From: Acidobacteriota bacterium
GTDB taxonomy: Bacteria > Acidobacteriota > Blastocatellia > RBC074
NCBI GenBank assembly: GCA_022072205.1
Contig: JAJVID010000155.1
Span: 1 to 47,498, forward strand
DNA: 47,498 nucleotides
Reading direction: 5' to 3'
The translations under genes and the position numbers were made by a program. Positions 18,834 through 28,646 of this stretch are shown here, in pieces (position 1 is the first letter of the stretch; every line of letters starts with the position of its first letter). A model generated the notes under the pieces. That model did not search any database. It was not told the origin of the DNA and saw nothing but the letters and a program-made list of their open reading frames with translations.

Positions 18834-19922
18834 TTACCGCTCAGCTTTGTTGGCAACCGCGTAATAACCTTCCTTATGCTGCACCCTCAGATTGGATAAT
18901 CCTTTCGGGCCTTTAACGCTGACCTTGATCTTATGCCATTGGCCGTCGCGCTTAATGTTGGTCGGGTTATAGCCGATGCTGTATTGATGACGGAGTTCGA
19001 GCGCGATGCGAGTCGTGGCGTCTTCCAACTCAGCGGATGAACGAGGGAAGAATGCCTTGCCGCCAGTGACCTGCGAAATCTCTTCCAGAATCGCCTGTCC
19101 CTGCATATCGAGCGTGCCACCCGCGCCGCCACCCATTTCGACAATTCCGATGCAGTAAATCTGCACGCCGGCTTCCTTGAGCAGTTTGCGCAGTTCGCCG
19201 TAAGTGTAGCGCGAAGAGTTATCCTGCCCGTCGGAGATCAAAAGCAGCGCGTGGCGGTTGTGGCGGCCCTGTTTGACTTTCTCGATGCCCAGGTAAGCGG
19301 CGTCGTAGAGGGCCGTCTGGCCCTTCGTATCAACCAGCGTGAGTTTATTGATCAGCGTATCGCCATCAGTGAATTCGGCCAGCAGGTTGGCGCGTTGATT
19401 GAACCCGATGAGGAAGAAATCGTCGTCGTTGTGCGAGGTTTGAGTGAAAGCTTTCAGCGCATCCCTGGCGCGGTCAATCTTGCCTTTCATGCTGCCCGAC
19501 ACGTCGAAGATGATTCCCAGGCTGACCGGCGCGTCATCGTCACTGAAAAAAGAAATGTCCTGTTTAACCTTGTCTTCGAAGACCTCGAAGTGTTGTTTGT
19601 CCAGCCCGGTCACCAGGCGGTTGTAAGCGTCAGTCACCGTGACAGGCAGCGAAACCAGATCCGTGCCGATTCTGACGCGGTCCTGATCTCCCTGGTCGCT
19701 CAATTGAGAGCGTATTTGTTGCAGCGGGTTTTGTTTTCCCGGCGTCGGAGTCGGCTTCGATACCTGTTTCTGCTCAGGCGATTGACTATTCGATGCCTTG
19801 TCGGCGGATTTATCCGATTGCGGATTTTGTTGCGCGGCCTGCTCGACGCGAACTGCGACGAAGCACAGGAACAGCGCGAGCACGGTAATGATTGTCGGAC
19901 TAGAAATTCTGTTCTTAAACAT
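18834..19922 (-). CDS. Secreted VWA-domain protein (acidobacterial VWFA-related type)
   Basis: Exported protein of 362 residues. A signal peptide or anchor covers about 8-30 (TIITVLALFLCFVAVRVEQA), then a Gln/Pro/Lys-rich linker to 75. Residues 85-125 (LVSLPVTVTDAYNRLVTGLD, then HFEVFEDKVKQDISFFS) are the conserved lead-in of the acidobacterial VWFA-related domain. The VWA domain follows with the MIDAS motif DVSGSMKGK (about 142-150), a second Thr and the Asp in LLISDGQDNSS. The C-terminal LRHQYSIGYNPTNI and HKIKVSVKG complete the family pattern. It is a strong taxonomic marker for Acidobacteriota. Function unknown; metal-dependent protein binding is expected. Confidence 0.93.
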   Translation of the reverse strand: MFKNRISSPTIITVLALFLCFVAVRVEQAAQQNPQSDKSADKASNSQSPEQKQVSKPTPTPGKQNPLQQIRSQLSDQGDQDRVRIGTDLVSLPVTVTDAYNRLVTGLDKQHFEVFEDKVKQDISFFSDDDAPVSLGIIFDVSGSMKGKIDRARDALKAFTQTSHNDDDFFLIGFNQRANLLAEFTDGDTLINKLTLVDTKGQTALYDAAYLGIEKVKQGRHNRHALLLISDGQDNSSRYTYGELRKLLKEAGVQIYCIGIVEMGGGAGGTLDMQGQAILEEISQVTGGKAFFPRSSAELEDATTRIALELRHQYSIGYNPTNIKRDGQWHKIKVSVKGPKGLSNLRVQHKEGYYAVANKAER

Positions 19923-20185
19923 CGTGTCCTCCCTTCAAAATATCCCAGCATGCGAGGGGAGTTGAACGATTCGGGAAATCAGGCCTGAGCCTGCTACAGT
20001 GGCAAAGAGATCATCGCTCAATTCCGGTAACTCGACTTCCCGGCGCCAAACCTTGCTGCCAAATTGTTAAAGTCAAAAGGTTGGTTGATGGACGACGGGC
20101 GCATTTTAACACACCGGGCGTCACGCGCAATCACTCTATCTCTGATATGCGATATTTCATCTGAGACTTGAAATAGTGGCGGCGG

Positions 20186-21307
20186 TTACGGGCGGCGCTT
20201 TGCATCCTTCACAGGGATTTCGCGTTCGCCGGAATCGGACATCAACCCCGTTCCGTTGTCGTAAATCTTGAACTCGAAGATGACCGGGGCGGTCAACTCG
20301 CGCGCCAGTGTGAGAACGAATGCCTGTGTGTTGATCGGGTTGTTCGGGCCGCTCTGAATCTGATCCTGGAAGATAATGTTACCGTCGCCGTCTCTGGTCT
20401 GCGCTTCGAGTCGGAAACCGTTTGGCGATTTGCCTTCGAGCAGAACTGTGAGTTGGACCTGGTCTCCGGATTCATACGACGCTTTGTCGGTTCTGATTTC
20501 CGTGACGGTGACGACGTCTTCGGCCATCAATTTTTCGATGTCCAGTTCGCCTTTGGCGATCACGCGGCCATTCTTTGCAGTCAACTCGTAGCTGATGCGC
20601 TCGCTGTCCAATTGATCCGGCAGCTTAAATTCGACCGTCAGATTCTGTTTTATACTGACCGGTTTTTGATCTTTGAACTTGCCTGACGAGACGGAGAGCG
20701 TCGCCGCCTGAATCGGGCGAGGCGCGGTCATTTCAAAGGCGAGGATGAACGGATCGGTCTCCGACTGGCCCGCGAGCAGGCGGCTATTGATCGTCACTTC
20801 GGCGATGACAGGCGCCGCATCGTCCCGATTGATCACCGGCGTTGCGCTGATTGCGGAAGATTGGCCTGATAAAGCCGTCGCGTTTTTCCTCTTTGAAGTT
20901 GGGACAGGATTGAGAGTGACGGCGACGCCCGGAGTCGGGTCGGAGACGTTTTTGATCGGAGCTATTTTGTAAAAGACCAGCGCGCCGTTCAGATCGAATA
21001 TCCTGATCGAGAATTGATTGCCGGACGCGGCGACGCCGCTGAATTGCAACAGTCTGGTTTCATGTGACGAGAGCGAGAGTTCCAACTGGCCGATCTCTCT
21101 CTGCTCCGAATCATTGCCGATCCCGATGATCGCCGCGCCGCGAAATTCGCGCGATGAATTGTTGGTCAGATTCAAACGAAGCCGCCCGTTGTTGTTCTCG
21201 ATTGCGCCCGACAGCGCGATGTGGGTTTGGGTTTTAGCTAGGGCGGACTGCGATCCCGTTGCGAGAGCAATCAGGAAGAGCAGAAGGATATGGAATCGCT
21301 TGTTCAC
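20186..21307 (-). CDS. Secreted protein, unknown family
   Basis: Exported protein of about 373 residues that I do not recognise. From GTG 21307 it begins with a good signal peptide (VNKRFHILLLFLIALATGSQ then SALA). The frame stays open to a TTG at 21373, which would put 22 residues before the signal, so the start is uncertain. The rest looks beta-rich, with two or three Ig-like segments: about 25-125, 170-260 (DPFILAFEMTAPRPIQAATL) and 270-373 (TDKASYESGDQVQLTVLLEG, then FEFKIYDNGTGL). The YESGDxVxLTV pattern resembles macroglobulin/MG2-type domains, which is tentative. Neighbours are also secreted proteins. Confidence 0.75.
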   Translation of the reverse strand: MNKRFHILLLFLIALATGSQSALAKTQTHIALSGAIENNNGRLRLNLTNNSSREFRGAAIIGIGNDSEQREIGQLELSLSSHETRLLQFSGVAASGNQFSIRIFDLNGALVFYKIAPIKNVSDPTPGVAVTLNPVPTSKRKNATALSGQSSAISATPVINRDDAAPVIAEVTINSRLLAGQSETDPFILAFEMTAPRPIQAATLSVSSGKFKDQKPVSIKQNLTVEFKLPDQLDSERISYELTAKNGRVIAKGELDIEKLMAEDVVTVTEIRTDKASYESGDQVQLTVLLEGKSPNGFRLEAQTRDGDGNIIFQDQIQSGPNNPINTQAFVLTLARELTAPVIFEFKIYDNGTGLMSDSGEREIPVKDAKRRP

Positions 21308-21492
21308 GAAAAGTCGCCGGTAAAAAGATAAATCGGCAGCCAGCGTTGATGATTGGCGGGATTCGCGGATCAACTAATGAGCGCTGACCCCGCCGATCAA
21401 TAAACTGCTGACTGCCTTATACAGTTTCTTCAGGTTTTACGGAAGAAGCCGGAAAACGGATTCTTCAAATTCGCCGTAGAATTCCTGGCGGT

Positions 21493-22077
21493 TTAGTTGT
21501 CGTCTTCACCGGCGATCCGGCGGTTCATCGCCGCGATGACGCCTCGGCGCGAGCGGCCATTGAGAATCTGCCGCGCCCAGACCGTGAAGAGGGCTTCCAT
21601 CTCGTCGTTCGAGAATTTCGCGCCGCCGTCTTTGGCGGAGACGTCCAGCACGATGCGGTTGAAATGCACCTTCGCGCCGACGATGTCAACATCCATCGGG
21701 CTGATCTCCAGATTGATGATCGGAGGAGCGGTTGCTTTCTGGAAACCGGCGACCACATCCTTGCGAGTGATCGAGGACGGAACGCTGTTGAGCGGCTTGC
21801 CGGTCACCGCCGCGATTTTCTGCCGCGCGTCGTCCGGAATCGTGTAATTGATCGTGCCCGCGATGGTGTCATCGGAGTTGGCGGCGGTGACGGTGAAAGT
21901 GATTTTGCCGCGCACGTCATAGGTTTCGGTCTCGCTGGTTTTCAGCTTCGCGACGGTGAGTTTCGCTCCGGTGGTGTAAACGACCGGCTTGGGCGTCACA
22001 TTCTGCGCGAAAGCCGCAACGGCGGCGCCGAGCAGAAAGATTGTGGTCAAAACAATTCGTGTAAGTTTGGTGTTCAT
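21493..22077 (-). CDS. Secreted protein, unknown family (tandem paralogue 1)
   Basis: Exported protein of 194 residues with a signal peptide (1-25, ending AAFAQ). The mature part carries VYTTGAKLTVAKLK, YDVRGKITFTVTAANSDDTI, YTIPDDARQKIAAVTGKPLN and ARQILNGRSRRGVIAAMNRR. The same order of blocks recurs in the gene at 22243-22833, so the two are tandem duplicates. I know no family for it. The start ATG 22077 is followed by a typical MNTKLTRIVL signal opening. It lies 165 nt downstream of its paralogue on the same strand. Confidence 0.8.
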   Translation of the reverse strand: MNTKLTRIVLTTIFLLGAAVAAFAQNVTPKPVVYTTGAKLTVAKLKTSETETYDVRGKITFTVTAANSDDTIAGTINYTIPDDARQKIAAVTGKPLNSVPSSITRKDVVAGFQKATAPPIINLEISPMDVDIVGAKVHFNRIVLDVSAKDGGAKFSNDEMEALFTVWARQILNGRSRRGVIAAMNRRIAGEDDN

Positions 22078-22242
22078 GTCGGATCTTCTACCTCCAAAAA
22101 GAATTTGGTTTTTGGTTCAAGGGTTGGTTAATGATCAATACTGATCGGATGATAGCTTGCGGCAGCGTGCGATAACTTGCGGATTCGGCGCCGCGATTCA
22201 AATCCGCGAAAAACGATTGCCAATGATTGCCGGGTATATTGT

Positions 22243-22833
22243 TCATTGCTCTCCGGTGATCAAGCGATTGAGCGACGCGATGATGCCCCGGCGCTGGCGT
22301 TTCGCGTTGATCTGCCGGGTCCAGGCGCAGAAATGTTGCGGAACTTCGTCCGGTGTTTCGATGACATCGGCCACCACGCGATTGAAACTCAACTTCACTC
22401 CGGCCACGTCCAGTTCCATTGCGCCGATCACGATGCTGATCACCGGGCAGGCCGCGCCGTCCTCGAAACCGGCGGCCACATCTTTTTTAGTCACGGTCGC
22501 CGGAATTGAATTCAAAGGCTTGCCCGAAACCTGCGCGATTTTTTGCCGCGCCTCGTCGGGAATCGTGTAAACCAGAATTCCCGCCACGGTGTCATTATTG
22601 TTGGCCGCTGTAAGCGTGAATGTGACTTTGCCCCGAACTTCGTAAACTTTCGACTCGTCCAATTTCAGTTTAGCGACAGAAACCTTTGGCGGGGTCGTGT
22701 AGACAATCTGATTGGGCTGCTGTGTGTTCGCCATCTGTGCGCCCGGCTGTTGCGCAGGCGATTGCGCAAAAGTCGTGGCGCCAGCGACCAATAGGGCGAA
22801 AACAGGGATTACGCTTGAAAGTTTCCAGTTCAT
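22243..22833 (-). CDS. Secreted protein, unknown family (tandem paralogue 2)
   Basis: Exported protein of 196 residues, paralogous to the preceding one. Signal peptide 1-24 (ending TTFAQ), then a Gln/Pro-rich spacer (25-42). Shared blocks: VYTTPPKVSVAKLK, YEVRGKVTFTLTAANNNDTV, YTIPDEARQKIAQVSGKPLN, RKDV/KKDV-AGF, and the basic C-terminal segment INAKRQRRGIIASLNRLITGE. It carries two cysteines (ACPV, HFCAW) absent from the other copy. The conserved acidic TIPDxARQKIA and basic RRGxIAxxNR blocks may mark a binding surface. Function unknown. Confidence 0.8.
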   Translation of the reverse strand: MNWKLSSVIPVFALLVAGATTFAQSPAQQPGAQMANTQQPNQIVYTTPPKVSVAKLKLDESKVYEVRGKVTFTLTAANNNDTVAGILVYTIPDEARQKIAQVSGKPLNSIPATVTKKDVAAGFEDGAACPVISIVIGAMELDVAGVKLSFNRVVADVIETPDEVPQHFCAWTRQINAKRQRRGIIASLNRLITGEQ

Positions 22834-23257
22834 CTCGCAATGTGAAGTCCGCTCGTGGGTCGGGATGCCGGAAACGGCCAGGGGCGGAATGACGAGCGTG
22901 GATAGATTCTCCGAAGCGATTCAGCCTATAAGCTCATACGGTGTTTTGAGACGGGGTATGCGATAAAAACTTATCTGATGTCCTGATCTCTAACGAATCG
23001 AACCGAAATACGTCAACTGTGAAGTTGAGGAATGACGCTTTCAGTATTACCGGATAATTTGATAAATGTCTGGGCCGAAGTTCGCAATCTGGCCACGTTT
23101 TCAATATCCTGCGCGATGCGCTCGCCGAAAATTCCCCAGTGAGTTCAACTTTCGCGCCGAGCGCATCACGTAAATCCAAGCGTCCTAAACGCCTGAACCA
23201 GTCTTTGGTTTCATTATTTCTCAGGAATTTTCCTGACGCCGAATTGAACAGAATCGA
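22834..23257. other. Divergent intergenic region, 424 nt
   Basis: No convincing gene; it is less GC-rich than its surroundings. It must contain the promoters of the tandem secreted-protein genes (minus) and hyuA (plus). A small hairpin TCAACT-GTGA-AGTTGA lies at 23013-23028. A 112-codon frame on the minus strand (22934-23272) has no homology that I recognise and overlaps the hyuA start. Confidence 0.55.
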
Positions 23258-25387
23258 ATGGGCAGAAATCACAGTAAATCGCGGTCACGCGCTAATTCTC
23301 ATTTACGCATCGGGGTGGACACGGGCGGCACTTTCACTGACTTCATCGTCATATTCAAAGATCGCCTGAGCGCATTCAAAATTCCTTCAACGCCACACGC
23401 GCCGGAGCAGGCCATCCTGACCGGGTTGGCCCGCGCGTTCGGCGAGCTTTCCGATGAGCTTGATCTGGCAAAAGATGTATCATCGAATCCGGCGCTCGAA
23501 ATAGTTCACGGCACGACCGTCGCTACAAACGCATTGCTGGAACGCAAAGGCGCCCGCACGGCGCTTGTTACAACCGCAGGCTTTGAAGACGTGATCGAAA
23601 TCGGGCGGCAGGCGCGGCCCGATCTTTACAACCTGTCGGTCACGCGGCCCGCTCCGCTCATCCCCCGCGAATTGCGGTTCGGATTGAAAGAGCGCATCGC
23701 GCCCGGCCCGGACAGCGCCGCCACTGTAATCGAGCCTCTGCGCCAGCGTGAACTCGCGGCCCTGGCGCGAAAGCTGAAACGCGCGGAGGTCGAATCAATC
23801 GCGGTTTCGCTGCTCTTTTCTTTCGCCAACCCGGCGCACGAGCGAGCTGTCGCGGAGGCGTTGGAGCCGTTGGGCGTTCCAATCTCGATCTCCAGCCAGA
23901 TTCTTCCCGAATATCGCGAATACGAGCGGACTTCAACCGTAGTCATTAATGCGTATCTGGCGCCACTCGTCAGCCGATACTTGAATGAACTGACCGACGG
24001 CCTTTCGCGCAAGCTGGCGAAGCAGGGGACGAATCAATTGCGGATCATGCAATCGTCGGGAGGTTCGATCTCGGCTGAAACCGCCGCGCGCGAACCTGTC
24101 AGAACGATTCTCTCAGGGCCGGCGGGCGGAGTCGTCGCCGCGACCCGCATCGCGGAACTGGCTGGCGCGAGCGACATCGTTACCTTCGACATGGGCGGAA
24201 CTTCGACTGACGTTGCCTTATGCAAAGGCGGGGCGCGGACGACGAACGAGGCTCAGATCACGGGGCTGCCGGTGGCCGTGCCCGTGCTGGATATTCACAC
24301 GGTGGGCGCCGGCGGCGGGTCAATCGCATACGTTGACGCGGGCGGAGCGTTGCGCGTGGGGCCTGAATCGGCAGGCGCCGATCCAGGCCCGGCCTGTTAC
24401 GGATTCGGAACGCGCCCAACTGTGACTGACGCCAACCTGGTTCTGGGCCGTTTCGTGGGAGCCGGATTGCTGGGTGGCGAGATGAAGCTGGATGAAGCTC
24501 GCGCGGCGAAAGTTTTAGACGAGCTTGCTGATGAAATGACGCGCGCATCATCTCGCACGGTGACGCGTGAAGAGGCGGCGCTGGGAGTGATCCGCGTGGC
24601 CAATGCGAATATGGAGCAGGCTCTGCGATTGGTTTCGGTCGAACGCGGGCACGACCCCCGACGATTTACGCTGGTCAGTTTCGGCGGCGCAGGCGGGTTG
24701 CACGCGGCGGCACTGGCCGGTTCTTTGAGAATCCCGCAAGTGATAATTCCGAATTACCCCGGCGCGTTCTCCGCGCTTGGCGTGTTGCTGGCCGACGTAG
24801 TGAAAGATTATTCGCGCACGGTGATGACCTCGGTCGAACCTTCCAGACAAATTCCGCGCGGGATCGAAAAAGAGTTCGCCGCGCTGGAACGGCAGGCCAA
24901 AAGCGATCTTCGCGGCGAAGGCTTCGCGCCCGCGCAGATCAAACTGGTTCGCTCTCTGGCGATGCGTTATCGCGGGCAATCTTTCGAGCTTGAAATCGAA
25001 GCCCCGGCCGGAAATATGGACGGCGTGATCGCAAAATTTCATCAAGCCCACCGCGAACGTTACGGCCACGCCGACGAGAATCGCGCAGTCGAAATTGTCA
25101 GCGTGCGGTTGCGCGGCGTGGGCGTCGCCGAAAAACCCAAACTCAAACGCGCGGCGAGATTCGCCCGGTATCAGCCGAAGCCGCAACGAACGGCGCAAGT
25201 CTGGCTCGGCGAAAAGCGCAAACAGATTCCGGTTTACGACCGTGCGGAGTTGCGTCCGGGCGCGGCGATCAAAGGCCCGGCGATCATCGTCGAATACGGC
25301 TCGACCACGCTTGCGCCCGCAGGGTGGAAAGTCAGAGTTGACGGATGGGAAAATCTCGTGCTTGACAGCGTCACGACTGTGGCTTAA
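23258..25387 (+). CDS. hyuA: Hydantoinase/oxoprolinase subunit A (N-methylhydantoinase A family)
   Basis: ATP-dependent ring-opening enzyme subunit of 709 residues, acting with HyuB on hydantoins, 5-oxoproline or related cyclic amides, or as an acetone-carboxylase-like subunit. Motifs: RIGVDTGGTFTDFIV (about 18-32, phosphate loop), EIVHGTTVATNALLERKGA, RPDLYNLSVTRPAPLIP, the C-terminal-half ATP-binding segment TFDMGGTSTDVALC, HTVGAGGGSIAYVDAGGALRVGPESAGADPGPACYG, here cited as GAGGGSIAY and GADPGPACYG, and SFGGAGGLHAAALA. A Lys/Ser-rich lead of about 16 residues precedes the fold. hyuB is not adjacent; it lies 3.3 kb downstream beyond four genes. Confidence 0.95.
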   Translation: MGRNHSKSRSRANSHLRIGVDTGGTFTDFIVIFKDRLSAFKIPSTPHAPEQAILTGLARAFGELSDELDLAKDVSSNPALEIVHGTTVATNALLERKGARTALVTTAGFEDVIEIGRQARPDLYNLSVTRPAPLIPRELRFGLKERIAPGPDSAATVIEPLRQRELAALARKLKRAEVESIAVSLLFSFANPAHERAVAEALEPLGVPISISSQILPEYREYERTSTVVINAYLAPLVSRYLNELTDGLSRKLAKQGTNQLRIMQSSGGSISAETAAREPVRTILSGPAGGVVAATRIAELAGASDIVTFDMGGTSTDVALCKGGARTTNEAQITGLPVAVPVLDIHTVGAGGGSIAYVDAGGALRVGPESAGADPGPACYGFGTRPTVTDANLVLGRFVGAGLLGGEMKLDEARAAKVLDELADEMTRASSRTVTREEAALGVIRVANANMEQALRLVSVERGHDPRRFTLVSFGGAGGLHAAALAGSLRIPQVIIPNYPGAFSALGVLLADVVKDYSRTVMTSVEPSRQIPRGIEKEFAALERQAKSDLRGEGFAPAQIKLVRSLAMRYRGQSFELEIEAPAGNMDGVIAKFHQAHRERYGHADENRAVEIVSVRLRGVGVAEKPKLKRAARFARYQPKPQRTAQVWLGEKRKQIPVYDRAELRPGAAIKGPAIIVEYGSTTLAPAGWKVRVDGWENLVLDSVTTVA

Positions 25388-25444
25388 GTTCACAGCCGGT
25401 TCGATCCTCGCTGCCCCTGACCAATTCCGAATGTCGCAAAATTC

Positions 25445-26800
<1,356 letters not shown>

Positions 26801-26885
26801 CCCTCGTTTATTGCCCGCCCGCAACGTTCGCGGTATGCTGCCGGTCTGACGGACTGATCTGTCCAGTAGCGAAGAGGTAAAAATT

Positions 26886-27197
26886 ATGAACACCGCACTT
26901 GACCATATTGCGCCGGAAGTTGCGCAGGCCATCATCGCTCAGGCCACAGCGCGTGGCTTGTCGGTCAACGACTATTTGCAGGAGTTGATCGGATTGAGCA
27001 ATGGCATAAGTGAAGAAACGCAACAACCTGACGAAGAGAAACCACAACGCAATGAAGCAATGCTCGCCGCTCTCAAAAGAAGCGCTGAGCGGTTGAAAGA
27101 CGCGCCGATCAGCGGTTCGACCGAGCAGACATTGCAAATAATAAGAGAAGGTAGAGCGGGAGCCATGTACGGCTATGAACCAACCGACCCCGAATAA
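26886..27197 (+). CDS. Antitoxin of a PIN toxin-antitoxin pair
   Basis: A 103-residue probable antitoxin. The N-terminal half (EVAQAIIAQATARGLSVNDYLQELI, here residues 12-36) looks like a ribbon-helix-helix or related helical DNA-binding module. The second half, with an acidic segment (EETQQPDEEKPQ) and SAERLKDAPISGSTEQTL, is the likely toxin-binding tail. AGAGGT precedes ATG 26886 at normal spacing. It overlaps the PIN-domain gene by 23 nt. Assignment rests on size, layout and the partner. Confidence 0.8.
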   Translation: MNTALDHIAPEVAQAIIAQATARGLSVNDYLQELIGLSNGISEETQQPDEEKPQRNEAMLAALKRSAERLKDAPISGSTEQTLQIIREGRAGAMYGYEPTDPE

Positions 27198-27657
27198 TCC
27201 GGGCGCTGTCGTCATTGACGCAAACATTCTCATTTCCATTTGCTCCAAAGAACCGAGCGAAGCCACCGCCAGGGGCGCGCTTGCTGACTACGCCACAAGG
27301 AATTGGGTCTTCTTTGCGCCAAGCGTGATCCTCACGGAAGTTTTGTTTGCCCTCTGCCGAAAGCTTCAGGACGGCAGCATAGACGCCGCCACTCATCAGA
27401 AAGCCGTCGAAGATTTCAAATTTAGTTACTTGCCTGCGATTTCTCCACCGCCTAACGGCGATGCCGCTTTGCTGGCGCGCGCTGAAGAGATTCGCAGCGG
27501 ATACAGTTGCCTTCATTCCGCCGATAGCTTCTACCTCGCTCTGACAGAAGACCTGGGCAGGAGTGTGACGGCTGAGTTTTTGACATTCGATAAACGCGCA
27601 GTCAACGTGGCGGCAAACAATGCGCCGTCGGTGAAAATCAATCTTCTTCGGAGCTAG
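27175..27657 (+). CDS. PIN-domain toxin (VapC-like)
   Basis: Predicted RNase of 160 residues. PIN acidic residues: Asp in VVIDANILISI (about 14), Glu in ILTEVLFALC, Asp in CLHSADSFYLAL, and Asp in FLTFDKRAVN. The sequence differs from the PIN protein at 6845-7279 (VIDANIL versus FWDTSAV types), so the two pairs are independent acquisitions and not recent duplicates. It overlaps its antitoxin by 23 nt. The pair lies between hyuA and hyuB. Confidence 0.88.
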   Translation: MNQPTPNNPGAVVIDANILISICSKEPSEATARGALADYATRNWVFFAPSVILTEVLFALCRKLQDGSIDAATHQKAVEDFKFSYLPAISPPPNGDAALLARAEEIRSGYSCLHSADSFYLALTEDLGRSVTAEFLTFDKRAVNVAANNAPSVKINLLRS

Positions 27658-27722
27658 CCCAGCTTAAACTGGTTGCGAAGAGGCTGTGCCCGCATTATTG
27701 CAATTGGGTCTACGGAAAATTT

Positions 27723-28577
27723 ATGCAGCGCCGAAATTCTCAAAAATTCTTCAATTGTCTATTTGCCCTGGTTATCGGGCCGGTTGTTTACGCGCAAGGC
27801 TTCGCTCAATCAGAAGCGCCCGCGATTCGCGCCGAGCCGCTTTACGAGCAATGCTCATCGCTGCAAAGCGCATCGGAGGCCGCTACGAGCGCCATCGCTG
27901 GGCTAAAGAACGAAGACGCGCAGAAGCGCGTCAAAGCCGCCGAAACGCTGGCCAAAAGTTGCGACTCGCGCGCCATCGAGCCATTGGTCGCCGCGCTGAA
28001 GGACCCGGAAGTCACGGTTCGCATGGCGGCTGTGAAGGCTCTGGGTCAACTGGGGGACCGCAGCGCGATCGAGCCGCTGACCGAAGCTCTAAGCGACCAG
28101 GATTGGCGTGTGCGGGCCGCGCTGGCGCGCACGCTCTGCTCTTTTCAGGTTTACGCTTCGAGCAACGCGGCGCTCAACGTGCTGGTCAATCCCACCGAGA
28201 AAAAAGTCAGCGATGAAGGCGACATGCGCGCGCGATGCCAGGGCATTCTGATGATCAATCAACTGCGCGACGTGCGGTTTTCGCGCAAAGCCATCGGCTT
28301 CCTGTTTACTTTTATGGATCACCAGAACGAGAAACTTCGCGCGGTCGCTCAGGAGACCGCGATGGAATTGAAGAATACGCGCAATGGCTACCGCGAACTG
28401 ATCGGCATTCTCAAACAACACACCTTCACCGACTTCCGCCGCAAAGCCGCTTATTACCTGGGCAAATATAACATCGAAGAGGCGCGCCCCGCGCTGACCG
28501 AAGCCTCAATCGCAGACCGCGACGCAAGCGTGCAGAAAGCGGCGAAAGAAGCGCTGGAAGGGATGAAGAGGGAGTAG
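27723..28577 (+). CDS. Secreted HEAT-repeat protein
   Basis: Exported alpha-solenoid protein of 284 residues, probably a protein-binding scaffold. A signal peptide covers about 8-28 (FNCLFALVIGPVVYAQGFAQ). HEAT/PBS-lyase-type repeats follow: DAQKRVKAAETLAKSCDSRA with IEPLVAALKD, TVRMAAVKALGQLGDRSAIE, WRVRAALARTLCSFQ, LRAVAQETAMELKN, FRRKAAYYLGKYNIEEA, and SVQKAAKEALEGM. Its stop codon (TAG) lies inside a GGAGTAG heptamer array that runs into the spacer, so the C-terminus GMKRE may have been shaped by the repeat. hyuB follows after 69 nt. Confidence 0.88.
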   Translation: MQRRNSQKFFNCLFALVIGPVVYAQGFAQSEAPAIRAEPLYEQCSSLQSASEAATSAIAGLKNEDAQKRVKAAETLAKSCDSRAIEPLVAALKDPEVTVRMAAVKALGQLGDRSAIEPLTEALSDQDWRVRAALARTLCSFQVYASSNAALNVLVNPTEKKVSDEGDMRARCQGILMINQLRDVRFSRKAIGFLFTFMDHQNEKLRAVAQETAMELKNTRNGYRELIGILKQHTFTDFRRKAAYYLGKYNIEEARPALTEASIADRDASVQKAAKEALEGMKRE

Positions 28578-28638
28578 GGAGTAGGGAGTGGGGAGTGGAG
28601 AGCGGATTGCTCTACCCTACTTCCTATTCCCCACTCCC
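28571..28638. repeat. Heptamer hairpin between HEAT gene and hyuB
   Basis: Left arm: GGAGTAG (28571, 28578) then GGAGTGG (28585, 28592), four tandem heptamers starting inside the HEAT gene's last codons. Right arm: CTACCCTACTTCCTATTCCC then CACTCCC (28612-28638), an imperfect complement. It fills nearly the whole 69-nt spacer up to the hyuB start, which has no SD. Confidence 0.88.
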
Positions 28639-28646
28639 AGCCATTT

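Noticed and set aside
22934..23272. 112-codon minus-strand frame in the hyuA upstream region
   Set aside because: No recognisable homology, overlaps the hyuA start, composition unlike neighbours.
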